Shown in pieces: positions 27,242 through 36,455 of a stretch of DNA of 64,000 nt. Made by a program: the position numbers and the translations under genes. The notes under the pieces were generated by a model that was given only the letters and a program-made list of their open reading frames with translations, had not been told where the DNA came from and did no database searches. The stretch covers positions 1-64,000 of the forward strand of contig NZ_JAFVMF010000008.1 in NCBI RefSeq assembly GCF_017377715.1, given 5' to 3'. Positions within the stretch are counted from its first letter, which is position 1. The number at the start of each line of letters is the position of its first letter. The stretch is from Acetobacter sacchari. GTDB taxonomy: Bacteria > Pseudomonadota > Alphaproteobacteria > Acetobacterales > Acetobacteraceae.

Positions 27242-27745
27242 GTGTCCAATCTGTTTCACGAGGCTGGTTTCTGGTTCTCGGTTTCGTTCATTCTGTTCTT
27301 CGTAATTTTCGGCCGGAAAGTCTGGACGCCTCTCGCCGCTCTTCTCGACAGCCGCGCGGATCGCATCCGGGCGGATCTCGACGAGGCGGCGCGCCTGCGC
27401 CGTGAAGCCGAGCAGATGCTCGAAGACGCAACGCGTGAGCGCGAGCAGGCCACGATCGAAGCCCGCGCTCTGATCGAGCAGTCCCGCCTGCATGCCGAGC
27501 AGCTTGCCGAGAAGACCCGGCAGGAAGCCGAAGAATCTCTTCGTCGTCGCGAGCGCATGGCCCGCGACCGAATCGAGGCGGCTGAGCGGGCTGCGATCAG
27601 CGAAGTCCGCGCTGCGGCGGTAGATGCTGCTTTCGACGGCGCCCGCGACGTTATCCAGGGGGCTGTGGGCGGGAATTCTGCTGAGGCTCTGATCGATAAA
27701 GCCATTCAGGATCTTCCGGCCGCGTTGTCGGCGCGGGCGGCCTGA
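27242..27745 (+). CDS. atpF: F0F1 ATP synthase subunit b
   Basis: A 167-residue stator subunit: one N-terminal helix (GFWFSVSFILFFVIFGRKVW) and a long Arg/Glu/Ala-rich coiled coil. The start is GTG with GAGGAG upstream. It is the last F0 gene; a glycosyltransferase gene begins 14 bp later, so transcription probably continues. Confidence 0.95.
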   Translation: MSNLFHEAGFWFSVSFILFFVIFGRKVWTPLAALLDSRADRIRADLDEAARLRREAEQMLEDATREREQATIEARALIEQSRLHAEQLAEKTRQEAEESLRRRERMARDRIEAAERAAISEVRAAAVDAAFDGARDVIQGAVGGNSAEALIDKAIQDLPAALSARAA

Positions 27746-27759
27746 GCGGTCGTATTCCG

Positions 27760-28533
27760 TTGGCTGAAGGCAGCGCCATAAGCCCCTCCGCTGAGGCAGA
27801 AGACGGGCCTCCGGCGCTGAGTGTCGTTATCGCGGTTCTCAACGAGCGCGAGAACATCGCTGCAGTGTGTCAGGAACTCGCCACCGTGCGGCGCGACTTC
27901 CCACGATCCGAAATTATCTTCGTTGACGATGGAAGCACCGACGGCACGATTGAAGCGATTGCCGCCGCGCGCAAAATCGACGGCCTCGGCGATATCCGCA
28001 TTCTGTCTCATGACCGTCGGTGCGGTAAATCTTCGGCGTTGCGCACGGGAATCCGGAATGCGCGCGGGCGTTGGATCGCGACTATGGATGGAGACGGTCA
28101 GGATGATCCGTCCGCCATCGTGGCGCTTTATGCAGAGGCGAGCGCCGCAAAGGGGCGGCCCCCGCTCGTGGTTGGCGTGCGTCCCCGACGCAGCGACACG
28201 ATCTGGCGCAAGCTGGCGACCCGCTTCGCTAACGGTTTGCGAAAGCGGCTTTTGAACGATGGGTGTCCGGACACCGGTGCGCCGATGAAGCTTTTTCTGC
28301 GCTCCGACTTTCTGGCGCTACCGCAATTTGAGGGGCTGCATCGTTTTCTGCCCGCTCTTTTGCAATCTTATGGCGTCTCGCTGGTCTGTGTGCCTGTAAG
28401 GCATCGCTCCCGCCTGCACGGGCAGTCGAAATACAGCAATCTTGGTCGGGCCGTCGTCGGCGTGCGCGACCTGCTCGGTGTCATCTGGCTCCGTAACCGC
28501 ACTCGTCTGCCTGTTTCCGTGCGGGAATGTTGA
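27760..28533 (+). CDS. family 2 glycosyltransferase (ArnC/dolichyl-phosphate mannosyltransferase-like)
   Basis: A 257-residue GT-A enzyme that probably moves a sugar to undecaprenyl phosphate. Motifs: SVVIAVLNERENI, EIIFVDDGSTDGT, the metal-binding DxD-type stretch in ATMDGDGQDDP, and HRSRLHGQSKYSN near the end. No C-terminal membrane helices are visible, unlike E. coli ArnC. The start is TTG, 14 bp after atpF. The stop overlaps the start of the following ArnT-like gene by 7 bp, so the two form a lipid-carrier glycan pair that may modify lipid A or another envelope glycan. Confidence 0.85.
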   Translation: MAEGSAISPSAEAEDGPPALSVVIAVLNERENIAAVCQELATVRRDFPRSEIIFVDDGSTDGTIEAIAAARKIDGLGDIRILSHDRRCGKSSALRTGIRNARGRWIATMDGDGQDDPSAIVALYAEASAAKGRPPLVVGVRPRRSDTIWRKLATRFANGLRKRLLNDGCPDTGAPMKLFLRSDFLALPQFEGLHRFLPALLQSYGVSLVCVPVRHRSRLHGQSKYSNLGRAVVGVRDLLGVIWLRNRTRLPVSVREC

Positions 28534-30218
28534 AACCGATTCTCCGATTAAACGCGGCAGCGAAATCGACTGTCGGGAAAATCGCCGCGCTCGTTTTCTG
28601 CACATTCGTCCTGCTGCTGCCCGGTCGGTCGACTATCCCCCCCTTCGACCGAGACGAGCCGCGGTATATGCAGGCGACGGCGCAGATGCTGGAGACCGGC
28701 AACTTCGTTGACGTCCGCTTTCAGGATCAGCCGCGCTATTTGCAACCTGCGGGTATTTACTGGCTTGAAGCCGCGTCCGTCTGGCTTTCAGGGACTCTGA
28801 AGCAGCGGGAAGTCTGGGCTTATCGCGTTCCGTCTCTGTTGGCGATGACCGGGGCGGTCGCGCTTACGGCGCGCATCGGGGCGATCATGTTCGGTCCGGC
28901 GGTTGGTCTGCTCGGCGGCGCGCTGTTGGCGGGCTCCGTCCTCGTCGAAGCCGAAGGTCGCATGGCGACGATTGATAGCACGTTACTGCTGGTCGTGCTG
29001 ATCGTGCAGACAATGGTGCTCCGCGTGCTGATGGACCGCTCCCGGGATCGGTCGACTCCACTGTGGACGGCATTGGCTTACTGGCTTGCGCTCGGGTGCG
29101 GGCTGATGCTCAAGGGGCCGGTTGTCTTGATTCCCGGGTTGGCAACCCCGCTGGTCATGGCGGTTCTGGAGCGCGACGCTTCGGTATGGCGGCGGTTGCG
29201 GCCTTCCTGGGGTTGGCTCGCGATGCTCGCGGTCGTGGTCCCTTGGTGCGTCGCCATTGATGTGATCAGTCACGGCGAGTTCTTCCAACGCGCGGTCGGT
29301 CGGAATTTTCTGGGTAAAATCGGCCATGGGCAGGAAGCTCACGGGGCGCCGCCCGGTTTCCATCTCGCGGTGTTCGCTCTGGCTTTCTGGCCAGGGTCTC
29401 TGTTCGCAGCCATTGCGCTTCCGGTGGTATGGGCGTCGCGGAAAGCGTGGCGCATCCGGTTCCTCCTGTGCTGGATCCTCCCCCATTGGCTGGTGTTCGA
29501 ACTGATCGCCACAAAGCTGCCGCACTATGTCATGCCGACCTATCCGGCTATCGCGATCCTGACTGCGGCGGCGCTGCATTCTGCGCCCGACAACTGGCGG
29601 GCGTGGCCTGCGCGACGGTGGACGCAAGCCCTGCTCGGTATTTACGGCGTGGTCTGGCTTCTGGTTGGCGTGGCGTTGAGCGTTGCCGGGATCGCTCTGT
29701 CGTGGTTTCTCGAAGGCCACGCGCCTCTCAGCGCCTGGATCGCCGCGGCGGGAAGCCTGCCGCTTCTGGCGGTCGCAGTCAGGCTGACTGTGCTGGGCAA
29801 AGTCTGGCGCGGGGCCATCACGTCGTTGGGCGCCGCGGCGGTCGTCTATTGCGGGATTTTTCTGGGCGTAGCGCCTCATCTGGATACGATATGGCTGGCT
29901 CCGCGTCTTGCGGAGCTAACAGACGAATATCGCCCATGTCCGGACACTGAAGTCGTCTCCAGCTCCTTCTCGGAACCCAGTCTTGTTTTCCTGATGCATG
30001 GCAAGGTGGAATTGCGTAGCGCACGTGCTGGCGGCGAGATGCTGGCACGCAATCCCTCGTGTGGACTGGTGCTCGTTTCGCGACGAGACGAAGCGCAGTT
30101 TCAGGAAGGCATAGGGACGAGCGGCGTGAAGCCGATCGAATATGGCCGCGTCAGGGGGTTCAACTACTCCACCGGCAAATGGCTCGATATTGGTCTGTTC
30201 GGAGCAAATCCGTCGTGA
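28527..30218 (+). CDS. ArnT-like GT39-family glycosyltransferase, integral membrane
   Basis: A 563-residue polytopic enzyme. The N-terminal periplasmic loop has FDRDEPRYMQATAQMLETGNFVD and QPAGIYWLEAASVWL, the catalytic-loop pattern of ArnT/PMT-family enzymes (Asp-Glu pair after FDRDEPR). About twelve hydrophobic segments follow, with a soluble C-terminal tail. These enzymes take sugar from polyprenyl phosphate and add it to lipid A or another acceptor in the periplasm. The preceding ArnC-like gene would supply the lipid-linked sugar. The exact sugar is unknown. Confidence 0.88.
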   Translation: MLKPILRLNAAAKSTVGKIAALVFCTFVLLLPGRSTIPPFDRDEPRYMQATAQMLETGNFVDVRFQDQPRYLQPAGIYWLEAASVWLSGTLKQREVWAYRVPSLLAMTGAVALTARIGAIMFGPAVGLLGGALLAGSVLVEAEGRMATIDSTLLLVVLIVQTMVLRVLMDRSRDRSTPLWTALAYWLALGCGLMLKGPVVLIPGLATPLVMAVLERDASVWRRLRPSWGWLAMLAVVVPWCVAIDVISHGEFFQRAVGRNFLGKIGHGQEAHGAPPGFHLAVFALAFWPGSLFAAIALPVVWASRKAWRIRFLLCWILPHWLVFELIATKLPHYVMPTYPAIAILTAAALHSAPDNWRAWPARRWTQALLGIYGVVWLLVGVALSVAGIALSWFLEGHAPLSAWIAAAGSLPLLAVAVRLTVLGKVWRGAITSLGAAAVVYCGIFLGVAPHLDTIWLAPRLAELTDEYRPCPDTEVVSSSFSEPSLVFLMHGKVELRSARAGGEMLARNPSCGLVLVSRRDEAQFQEGIGTSGVKPIEYGRVRGFNYSTGKWLDIGLFGANPS

Positions 30219-30337
30219 GCCGATGCGTTCGGCGGGGTTGAAGCACGCTCTGAGCCACTAAATTTGGGGCTAGGAATAGAGAAGCCCGTCACGGCTGTGC
30301 TCAGGAGCAATTTCCGTGGTCTGGCATAGTGGTTCCT

Positions 30338-30619
30338 CTACTGTGCCACGGACACAGGCTGTGCGGGGCGACTGCCCGCCACGTAGCCGGGAAGACGTTT
30401 TGCAACGCGCGCGGGGGCGCGTCTCAGGATCAAATCCCGGTGTCGAGCGTCGAGGATTTTCCATGCCGAAACCGGTGTGTTGGCTGACGGCGGCAGGTGA
30501 TCGGGACGTCCAAGGAGCAGGGCGATTGCGACCCGCTCGGCGGGTGTGGTCATCTGCCACAGGACTTCCGGATCCAGTTTGCCAGTGATGACCAGTCGGG
30601 CTGCCTCTAACACGCGCAT
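30338..30619 (-). CDS. small hypothetical protein
   Basis: A 93-residue protein with ATG at 30619 preceded by GAGGAAGG at good spacing. The first 40 residues (MRVLEAARLVITGKLDPEV, TTPAERVAIALLLGRP) look like short helices with a normal amino acid mix, which favours real coding. The C-terminal half is basic. No membrane helix, signal or known motif. It faces the ArnT-like gene end. I do not recognise it. Confidence 0.45.
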   Translation of the reverse strand: MRVLEAARLVITGKLDPEVLWQMTTPAERVAIALLLGRPDHLPPSANTPVSAWKILDARHRDLILRRAPARVAKRLPGYVAGSRPAQPVSVAQ

Positions 30620-30892
30620 CGCCTGCACCTTCCTCAATTAAAGGAAAAGACGGCTCTTCCTGGCAAATCGAATGCCGTCGCCGTCAGTGCAGGATGACGG
30701 GCGGGAGTTTCCAAATGGTTAAAATGACCAATGAAAACGTGGCGATTAATAGATTTGGGACCGGTGCCTGTTGTCCGCCCTATACGCTCAGCCTCAGGGG
30801 AGTTTCGCGGAGACATGGATGCGGCGGGCAGACGAAAATTATTCGAGTGACGATGCCGTTTCCGGGTGCGTTACCGAAAACGGCAGGATACG

Positions 30893-31873
30893 TTACCGGA
30901 AATTCGCTGGCCCGCCATTCCACGTCACGACTGTGCCGGGGCCGCACACCGCCCCCTGCTTGCCGCCAAACCCCCAAAGTGTAGCAGGAACCACGACATT
31001 GTTGCCCGACAGGCTGGTTTGCACGTAGCAGGCCTGTTTTGGGGCGGACGCGTTCCATTCATCAACCGTAATCGTCGAACCAGCGCTCATATAGATCGAC
31101 CCCGGGGGAACGCCTTCCAACGCCTTCAAAACGATTTCGGTTGCGCCAGTATCCCGATTTTCGATATGGCCAGTGAACGAAGTGGGACCGGCGAGGATCA
31201 TTTGCTGCGCGTTGAAATCGAAACTCACGCCCTGAAAATCGATCTCGCAGGAGGATTCCTCGTCCACGCCCGCAACGGCGTTGTTGTAGATCGTGCCGCC
31301 GATAAACGCGGAGCGTTCGCCTGAGTTATGCGTGCCGGGTTCTGCGTAGATGCCGATATTGCCTTCGCCGATGATCACGTTGACCATGTCCACGCCCCAG
31401 ACGTTGTTCCCAAGCGTGATCCCGTGATTGAAGCCGGCAATCTTTACGTTGAACAACGACATGCCAGCGTCGATGTTATAGTTTTGGGAGTCCGTGTAAT
31501 TCATCGTGATGCCGTCGGCTGATTTGTTGCCGATCAGCGCGACGCCTTCCAGGCGATGAGCGCCGCCGCGCCCCTTTCCGACATAGCCGTCCTCCGACAC
31601 GTAGAGGCACGTTCCACTCGTCATCGTGCATTGGAAGATCACGTCGCGGATCGTCACCAGTTCCGGGTCTACCTTGAGCGTGGTGGCGAGCGTCTTCGTC
31701 GCTCCTTGCAGGTCGATCACGCAGGGACCGCTGCCTGCGTAACAGGCGTCGAGCATCCCCTGCACCGCGGCGCTGTCGTCGGCGCGGGCCGCAATGGGAA
31801 GCGCGCTTGCGACGAGAAGGGTCAAGGCAAGCAGAGCAGGCGGGCGGAAATATCTCACCGGAACGAACTCCAT
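30893..31873 (-). CDS. secreted right-handed parallel beta-helix protein
   Basis: A 326-residue protein with a clear signal peptide (about 1-27: ALLALTLLVASALPIAARA). The rest shows short repeated strand patterns with Asn, Gly and Val at turns (VKIAGFNHGITLGNNVWGVDMVNVIIGEGNIGIYAE), as in pectate-lyase-like beta-helices. Six Cys residues may form disulfides. No catalytic residues of a known lyase or hydrolase family can be pointed to. The frame extends upstream to 32149, but the ATG at 31873 directly precedes the signal peptide. It is divergent from an aldehyde dehydrogenase gene. Confidence 0.8.
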   Translation of the reverse strand: MEFVPVRYFRPPALLALTLLVASALPIAARADDSAAVQGMLDACYAGSGPCVIDLQGATKTLATTLKVDPELVTIRDVIFQCTMTSGTCLYVSEDGYVGKGRGGAHRLEGVALIGNKSADGITMNYTDSQNYNIDAGMSLFNVKIAGFNHGITLGNNVWGVDMVNVIIGEGNIGIYAEPGTHNSGERSAFIGGTIYNNAVAGVDEESSCEIDFQGVSFDFNAQQMILAGPTSFTGHIENRDTGATEIVLKALEGVPPGSIYMSAGSTITVDEWNASAPKQACYVQTSLSGNNVVVPATLWGFGGKQGAVCGPGTVVTWNGGPANFR

Positions 31874-32177
31874 CGATGTCAGGTTTGAAACGAGGCGCGA
31901 CGATAATCTGCGACATTCTCGGCGGTCAGCGTGCGGGGCGCTCGTGGCGTGTGAGTACCTACAAAGGACGCTGCGCACTGGCGTCGCGCCTATAAGACAT
32001 ACATGTCTCTGAACGCCGTTCGGTTCCATGAAATTCTTGTTTTTGGGACACGGACTCCCCGTCGCGCTCCGGTGGGCTCGTCCCGACGGCGCGCAGGCGC
32101 GGCTTTCGCGGCTTGACCTGTGACTGGTCCTGCGGCCCCATGGGCGCACTGTATCGGGAACACAGAGGGCTCTACGG
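31874..32177. promoter_or_regulatory. divergent upstream region between beta-helix gene and aldehyde dehydrogenase gene
   Basis: 304 bp without a supported gene between two divergent genes. Short frames here are extensions of the minus-strand gene or chance. I see no clear operator repeat. Confidence 0.3.
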
Positions 32178-33611
32178 ATGGCGCACGCGAAGCAATTTTA
32201 TATCGATGGTGTGTGGGTGGACCCGATCGAGCCCCGAACGCTCGACGTCATAAATCCGGCGACAGAAGAGGTCTGCGCCACCATTTCTATCGGTGGCGCG
32301 GCTGACGTTGATCGCGCGGTCAAGGCCGCCGCACGCGCTTTCGATACGTGGTCGCAATCGTCGAAGGACGAGCGACTCGACGCGCTCGAGCGAATCCTTG
32401 CGGTGTATCTGCGCCGCATCGACGACATGGCGGTCGCGATCTCGACCGAGATGGGCGCACCGCTGCCAATGGCGAAATCGGATCAGGCCGGGATCGGCGC
32501 TGCGCACCTGAACGAAATGATTCGCGTGTTGCGCGCTTACGAGTTCGATCGTGTCGAGGGCGACATGCTCATCACGCACGAGCCGGTTGGCGTCGCAGGC
32601 CTGATCACTCCCTGGAACTGGCCGATGAACCAGATCACCTGCAAGGTTGCGCCCGCTCTTGCAGCAGGCTGCACGGTGGTTTTGAAGCCGAGCGAGGTGG
32701 CTCCACTCAGTGCGCTGCTGTTCAGCGAGATCGTCGACGAGGCAGGATTACCGCCCGGCGTATACAACATGGTCAACGGCGACGGACCGGGCGTTGGCGC
32801 CGCGCTTTCCACCCATCCTGATGTCGGCATCGTCTCCTTCACAGGTTCGACACGCGCAGGAATCGCAGTGGCCGAGGCTGCTGCGCGGACAGTCAAGCGC
32901 GTCCATCAGGAGTTGGGCGGTAAATCGCCCAACATCGTGCTGCCTGACGCCGATCTCAAGGAAGCGGTGAGGAAGGGCGTGCAGAGATGTTTCGGTAACT
33001 CCGGGCAGTCCTGCAACGCCCCCACGCGTCTGCTTGTCCCGGCCGCAACAATGGACGAAGCGATGGCTGCGGCGAAGGAGGCTGCTGACGCCATCGTGGT
33101 CGGCGCTCCGGACGCCCCGGACACTATGCTCGGTCCCGTGGTCAGCGACGTGCAGTTCGACAAGATTCAGGCGCTGATTCAGGCTGGCGTCGACGAAGGC
33201 GCAACGCTTGTCGCGGGCGGCGTCGGCCGACCTGAAGGGCTGACGAAAGGGTATTACGTGCGGCCGACAGTCTTTGGACGCGTCAGGCCGGAGATGACCA
33301 TTTCCCGGGAAGAGATCTTCGGGCCGGTGCTTTCGATCATCGGTTACGACAGCGTCGAAGAAGCTGTGAAGATCGCCAATGACACGCCGTATGGCCTCGC
33401 CGCGTATATCCAGGCGGGCGAGGATCTGACGGAGGCTCGCCGCATCTCCCGACTGCTTAGGGCGGGCAACGTCAATATCAATGGAGCCCCGTGGCGGGCG
33501 AGTGCGCCCTTCGGCGGGTACAAACAGTCGGGCAACGGGCCTGAATACAGCGAATACGGCCTGCATGATTTTCTGGAGATCAAGGCGGTCCTCGGGTACG
33601 CCGAGGCGTAA
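32178..33611 (+). CDS. NAD(P)-dependent aldehyde dehydrogenase
   Basis: A 477-residue ALDH superfamily enzyme. Catalytic Cys279 is in NSGQSCNAPTR, the general base Glu245 in HQELGGKSP, Asn147 in TPWNWPMNQ, and the cofactor loop FTGST at 221-225. The full length is normal. A flavoprotein gene follows after 85 bp, so the pair could oxidise an amine to an aldehyde and then to an acid, like PuuB and PuuC. The substrate cannot be named from sequence. Confidence 0.93.
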   Translation: MAHAKQFYIDGVWVDPIEPRTLDVINPATEEVCATISIGGAADVDRAVKAAARAFDTWSQSSKDERLDALERILAVYLRRIDDMAVAISTEMGAPLPMAKSDQAGIGAAHLNEMIRVLRAYEFDRVEGDMLITHEPVGVAGLITPWNWPMNQITCKVAPALAAGCTVVLKPSEVAPLSALLFSEIVDEAGLPPGVYNMVNGDGPGVGAALSTHPDVGIVSFTGSTRAGIAVAEAAARTVKRVHQELGGKSPNIVLPDADLKEAVRKGVQRCFGNSGQSCNAPTRLLVPAATMDEAMAAAKEAADAIVVGAPDAPDTMLGPVVSDVQFDKIQALIQAGVDEGATLVAGGVGRPEGLTKGYYVRPTVFGRVRPEMTISREEIFGPVLSIIGYDSVEEAVKIANDTPYGLAAYIQAGEDLTEARRISRLLRAGNVNINGAPWRASAPFGGYKQSGNGPEYSEYGLHDFLEIKAVLGYAEA

Positions 33612-33696
33612 GCGGCTTTCCCGAACACCCTAAGGTCTGACGCATCGAAGCTGCTGCTGCGTCGCTGTTCTTGTGCACGGAAATGAACGGGCAAAC

Positions 33697-35028
33697 ATGA
33701 CGCGTCAGGAAACCGGACGACGGCTGCAATTCGCGCAACAACCGCTTATGCCAGCCTCGCTTTACGTCGATACGACACAGGCTCCACCGGTGACCGAAAG
33801 ACTGAGCGGGGAAACGCGTGTCGACGTGGCGGTGATCGGGGCCGGAATCACGGGCCTGTCGGCCGCGCTGCATATCGCCGCCTCGGGAAGGCGCGTCGCA
33901 GTTCTCGACTCTGCCGAACCGGGGTGGGGAGCGTCGGGACGGAATGGCGGTCAGATCAATCCGGGCCTGAAGGCGCTTCCTTCGGAGGTGGAGCGGGATT
34001 TCGGGCGTGAGGTCGGACGCAGGCTCGCGGTCGCAGCGTGGAACGCGCCGGATCTCGTGTTCGCCCTGATAGACCGGTACAGCATCCAGTGTTCACCCGC
34101 ACGTGGCGGCACGATCCGCGCTGCGACCGGGCAGGCGCAACTGCCGGGGCTGGAGCGGTTGACCGACGAATGCAGGGCGCGCGGCGGCGACGTCGCGTGG
34201 CTGAATGCTGCTGAGATGGCTGCTCTTACGGGAACATCGCGATACGTCGCCGGAATGATCGACCGCCGGGGAGGGCAGATCAATCCGCTGGCCTACACGC
34301 GAGGGCTTGCCGCCGCCGCCATCGGGGAAGGCGCCGCAGTCTACTCCAACTCACGCGCCGTCGGATTGTCCCGCTCGGGTGAGGCCTGGCGTGTGCGGAC
34401 GCCGACAGGAGCTATCGTCGCGGGGCATGTCGTGCTCGCCGCCAACGGTTATACGGACGGTCTCTGGCCGGAACTCGCAGAGAGCGTAATTCCTCTGTTC
34501 AGCGCCATCGTGGCGACTGAGCCGTTGCGGAGGACTCTGGCCCAGACCATCCTCGCGCAGCGGGAGGTTCTGTACGAACTTGGGGACGTGACGATATATT
34601 ACCGTGTTGACGACACTGGACGGTTGTTGGTCGGAGGGCGCTCGGCCTCCCGCCCACTGAGTGGGCCTGACGCGTTTCCGTTCTTGCGAGAACTCGCGCT
34701 CCGCATGTGGCCTAATCTCGATGGTGTCGAATGGACGCATGGGTGGAACGGGCGGTTGGCGATGACCCGGGACCACTATCCGCACTGGCATGAACCGACG
34801 CCCGGCGTCATAGCAGCGCTTGGCTACAACGGCAGGGGCGTCGCAATGGCGACGCTGCTCGGGCGGGAGATCTCGCGACGGATTGACGGAACTCCGGCGC
34901 ATGACGTGCTTTTGCCGACGCGTCCGATATCGCCGATTCCCCTGCACCGGTTCTGGCCAGTTGGGGTGGCGGCTCGGGTCGCTTTCGGGCAGTGGAAGGA
35001 CAGTCGCGCGGAGCGGGGCAGGGCGTGA
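33697..35028 (+). CDS. FAD-dependent amine oxidase-like protein (DAO family, PuuB-like)
   Basis: A 443-residue flavoprotein. The dinucleotide-binding motif VAVIGAGITGLSAALHIA (45-62) is followed by GWGASGRNGGQINPGLK, typical of gamma-glutamylputrescine oxidase/DadA-like enzymes, and the late LGYNGRGVAMATLLG stretch closes the FAD site. The frame is open from a GTG at 33673; the ATG at 33697 has ACGGG six bases upstream. With the preceding aldehyde dehydrogenase it may form an amine-degrading pair. No gamma-glutamyl ligase gene is nearby. Confidence 0.85.
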   Translation: MTRQETGRRLQFAQQPLMPASLYVDTTQAPPVTERLSGETRVDVAVIGAGITGLSAALHIAASGRRVAVLDSAEPGWGASGRNGGQINPGLKALPSEVERDFGREVGRRLAVAAWNAPDLVFALIDRYSIQCSPARGGTIRAATGQAQLPGLERLTDECRARGGDVAWLNAAEMAALTGTSRYVAGMIDRRGGQINPLAYTRGLAAAAIGEGAAVYSNSRAVGLSRSGEAWRVRTPTGAIVAGHVVLAANGYTDGLWPELAESVIPLFSAIVATEPLRRTLAQTILAQREVLYELGDVTIYYRVDDTGRLLVGGRSASRPLSGPDAFPFLRELALRMWPNLDGVEWTHGWNGRLAMTRDHYPHWHEPTPGVIAALGYNGRGVAMATLLGREISRRIDGTPAHDVLLPTRPISPIPLHRFWPVGVAARVAFGQWKDSRAERGRA

Positions 35029-35148
35029 TCCCGGAGTGGCGCGGCGTCGGATTGTTCTATCCCGTCTCACCTTGGGCGGCGCCGGTTGACGGCGGAGGTT
35101 CGTGTCCGCTGGTCCGGTGAGTATCTTTGTCGGTTAGGCAGAGAGTTG

Positions 35149-35805
35149 TCAGGCCGGATGCCGTTCCAGCAAAGCAGCGTCGTTCAACACGGCGTTGTTG
35201 ACCCGACGTGATACCGCCCAACGGACCAGCGCGTCTTCCGGCGGCGCCGTCATCAGCGTGGCGGCTGTTTTCGCGGGTGCGGTGAGCCATGTCGTGTAAT
35301 CGCGAGGGGCGATAATGACTGGCATGCGCTCATGTATCGTGCGGCCAAAATTATTTGCTGGCGTAGTGATGATTGCGAAACTGCGCAGGACATCCCCATC
35401 CCAGCCCCACATGTCCCAGACGCCTGCAAGCGCCATTGGCGCGCCATCCGGTCTGGCGAAAGCCCATGGCTGGCGCGGCGTTTTTCCGCGCGCCCATTCG
35501 TAATAGGCGTCGGCGGGGACAAGGCAGCGCCTGCTACGGAAAGCGGCGCGAAATGTGCCGTTTTCCACGACGGTTTCGGCGCGTGCGTTAAAAGGTTGCA
35601 AGGACATGTCGTTGGCCCATGACGGCACCAGCCCCCAACGCATGAGCGTCAGGCGCCGCATACCGCCCGCTTCAGCCGTAATGATTGGCGCGGGTTGCGT
35701 CGGCGCTATGTTCCAGGACGGAAGCCACTCCGGCGCAGATCCCCTGGCGCCGAACAGGGCTTGCAAATTTTCTTTTGGTTGAACGCTGACGTAACGGCCG
35801 CACAT
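35149..35805 (-). CDS. SRAP/YedK-type abasic-site-processing protein
   Basis: A 218-residue SOS response-associated peptidase (HMCES/YedK). The protein begins MCGRY, so Cys2 becomes N-terminal and can form the covalent link to abasic sites in single-stranded DNA. Other family motifs are WNIAPTQ, MRWGLVPSWA, FNARAETV, RRCLVPADAYYEW and HERMPVII with the conserved His. The start is fixed by MCGRY. It follows the lipid-transport lipoprotein gene by 11 bp and shares that operon, an odd partner for a DNA-repair factor. Confidence 0.92.
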   Translation of the reverse strand: MCGRYVSVQPKENLQALFGARGSAPEWLPSWNIAPTQPAPIITAEAGGMRRLTLMRWGLVPSWANDMSLQPFNARAETVVENGTFRAAFRSRRCLVPADAYYEWARGKTPRQPWAFARPDGAPMALAGVWDMWGWDGDVLRSFAIITTPANNFGRTIHERMPVIIAPRDYTTWLTAPAKTAATLMTAPPEDALVRWAVSRRVNNAVLNDAALLERHPA

Positions 35806-35816
35806 AGGCCCAGCGA

Positions 35817-36455
35817 TTAGCGGATCGTGGCCAAATTCTGAATAACTTTGTCGAACGCCTGCGCTGAAAGCCTGTTCATCAACGAGACAACGTCGGCGTC
35901 GCTTGATACCGGCCCGCTGGCTGTCAGGCTTGTCTGTCCGGTAGATGCGGAAGCGTCGCCTTGCGCACCCACTATCGCCCAATGCGCGTCGAGCGTTGCT
36001 ACGCCGGAGGCGGAGACGTCGAAGCGTGTGATGTCCAACATAAGGCGCGAAGTCGGCGCGCCTGTCAGCGGCGTTTCGGTTACGATGAGATCGGGTCGGG
36101 CTTGTCGAATTTTGGCGGCGAGAAGATCGGTCAACCCGTTTGAGAGACGCTCGGCCCAACGGCCGTTAGGGCTGGTTCGGACAAACTGCCCGTCACGTGT
36201 GACAATGTTTTGCGTATCGAGATAATCCGGCAGCCGGATACGGGATATTTCCACAACGGCGGCGCTGGCGTTCGCCGAGGTTCCGGACGGGATGGCGGGC
36301 GCGTCAAGCGTGTAGAGCCGCAGCGCCGCCGACGCGCACCCCTCTAGCGTCGCGCACAAGGCTGCGGCGCACAGCATATTTCCAAAAAACACATATTTTT
36401 TGAAGAAATGCTTGCGGAGTGGTGCGAGAGCGGGACGTGGTGGTGAGGCGGTCAT
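35817..36455 (-). CDS. ABC transport auxiliary lipoprotein (PqiC/YrbC-type)
   Basis: A 212-residue outer-membrane-linked lipoprotein of the ABC-type transport auxiliary family. The lipobox LEGC places the lipidated Cys at 40 after an unusually long N-region (KHFFKKYVFFGNMLCAAALC). The body has YTLDAPAIPSG and VVEISRIRLPDYLD typical of this family. The start overlaps the MCE gene stop by 4 bp (ATGA). It is probably the periplasmic or outer-membrane partner of the Mla-like importer or exporter encoded upstream. Confidence 0.88.
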   Translation of the reverse strand: MTASPPRPALAPLRKHFFKKYVFFGNMLCAAALCATLEGCASAALRLYTLDAPAIPSGTSANASAAVVEISRIRLPDYLDTQNIVTRDGQFVRTSPNGRWAERLSNGLTDLLAAKIRQARPDLIVTETPLTGAPTSRLMLDITRFDVSASGVATLDAHWAIVGAQGDASASTGQTSLTASGPVSSDADVVSLMNRLSAQAFDKVIQNLATIR

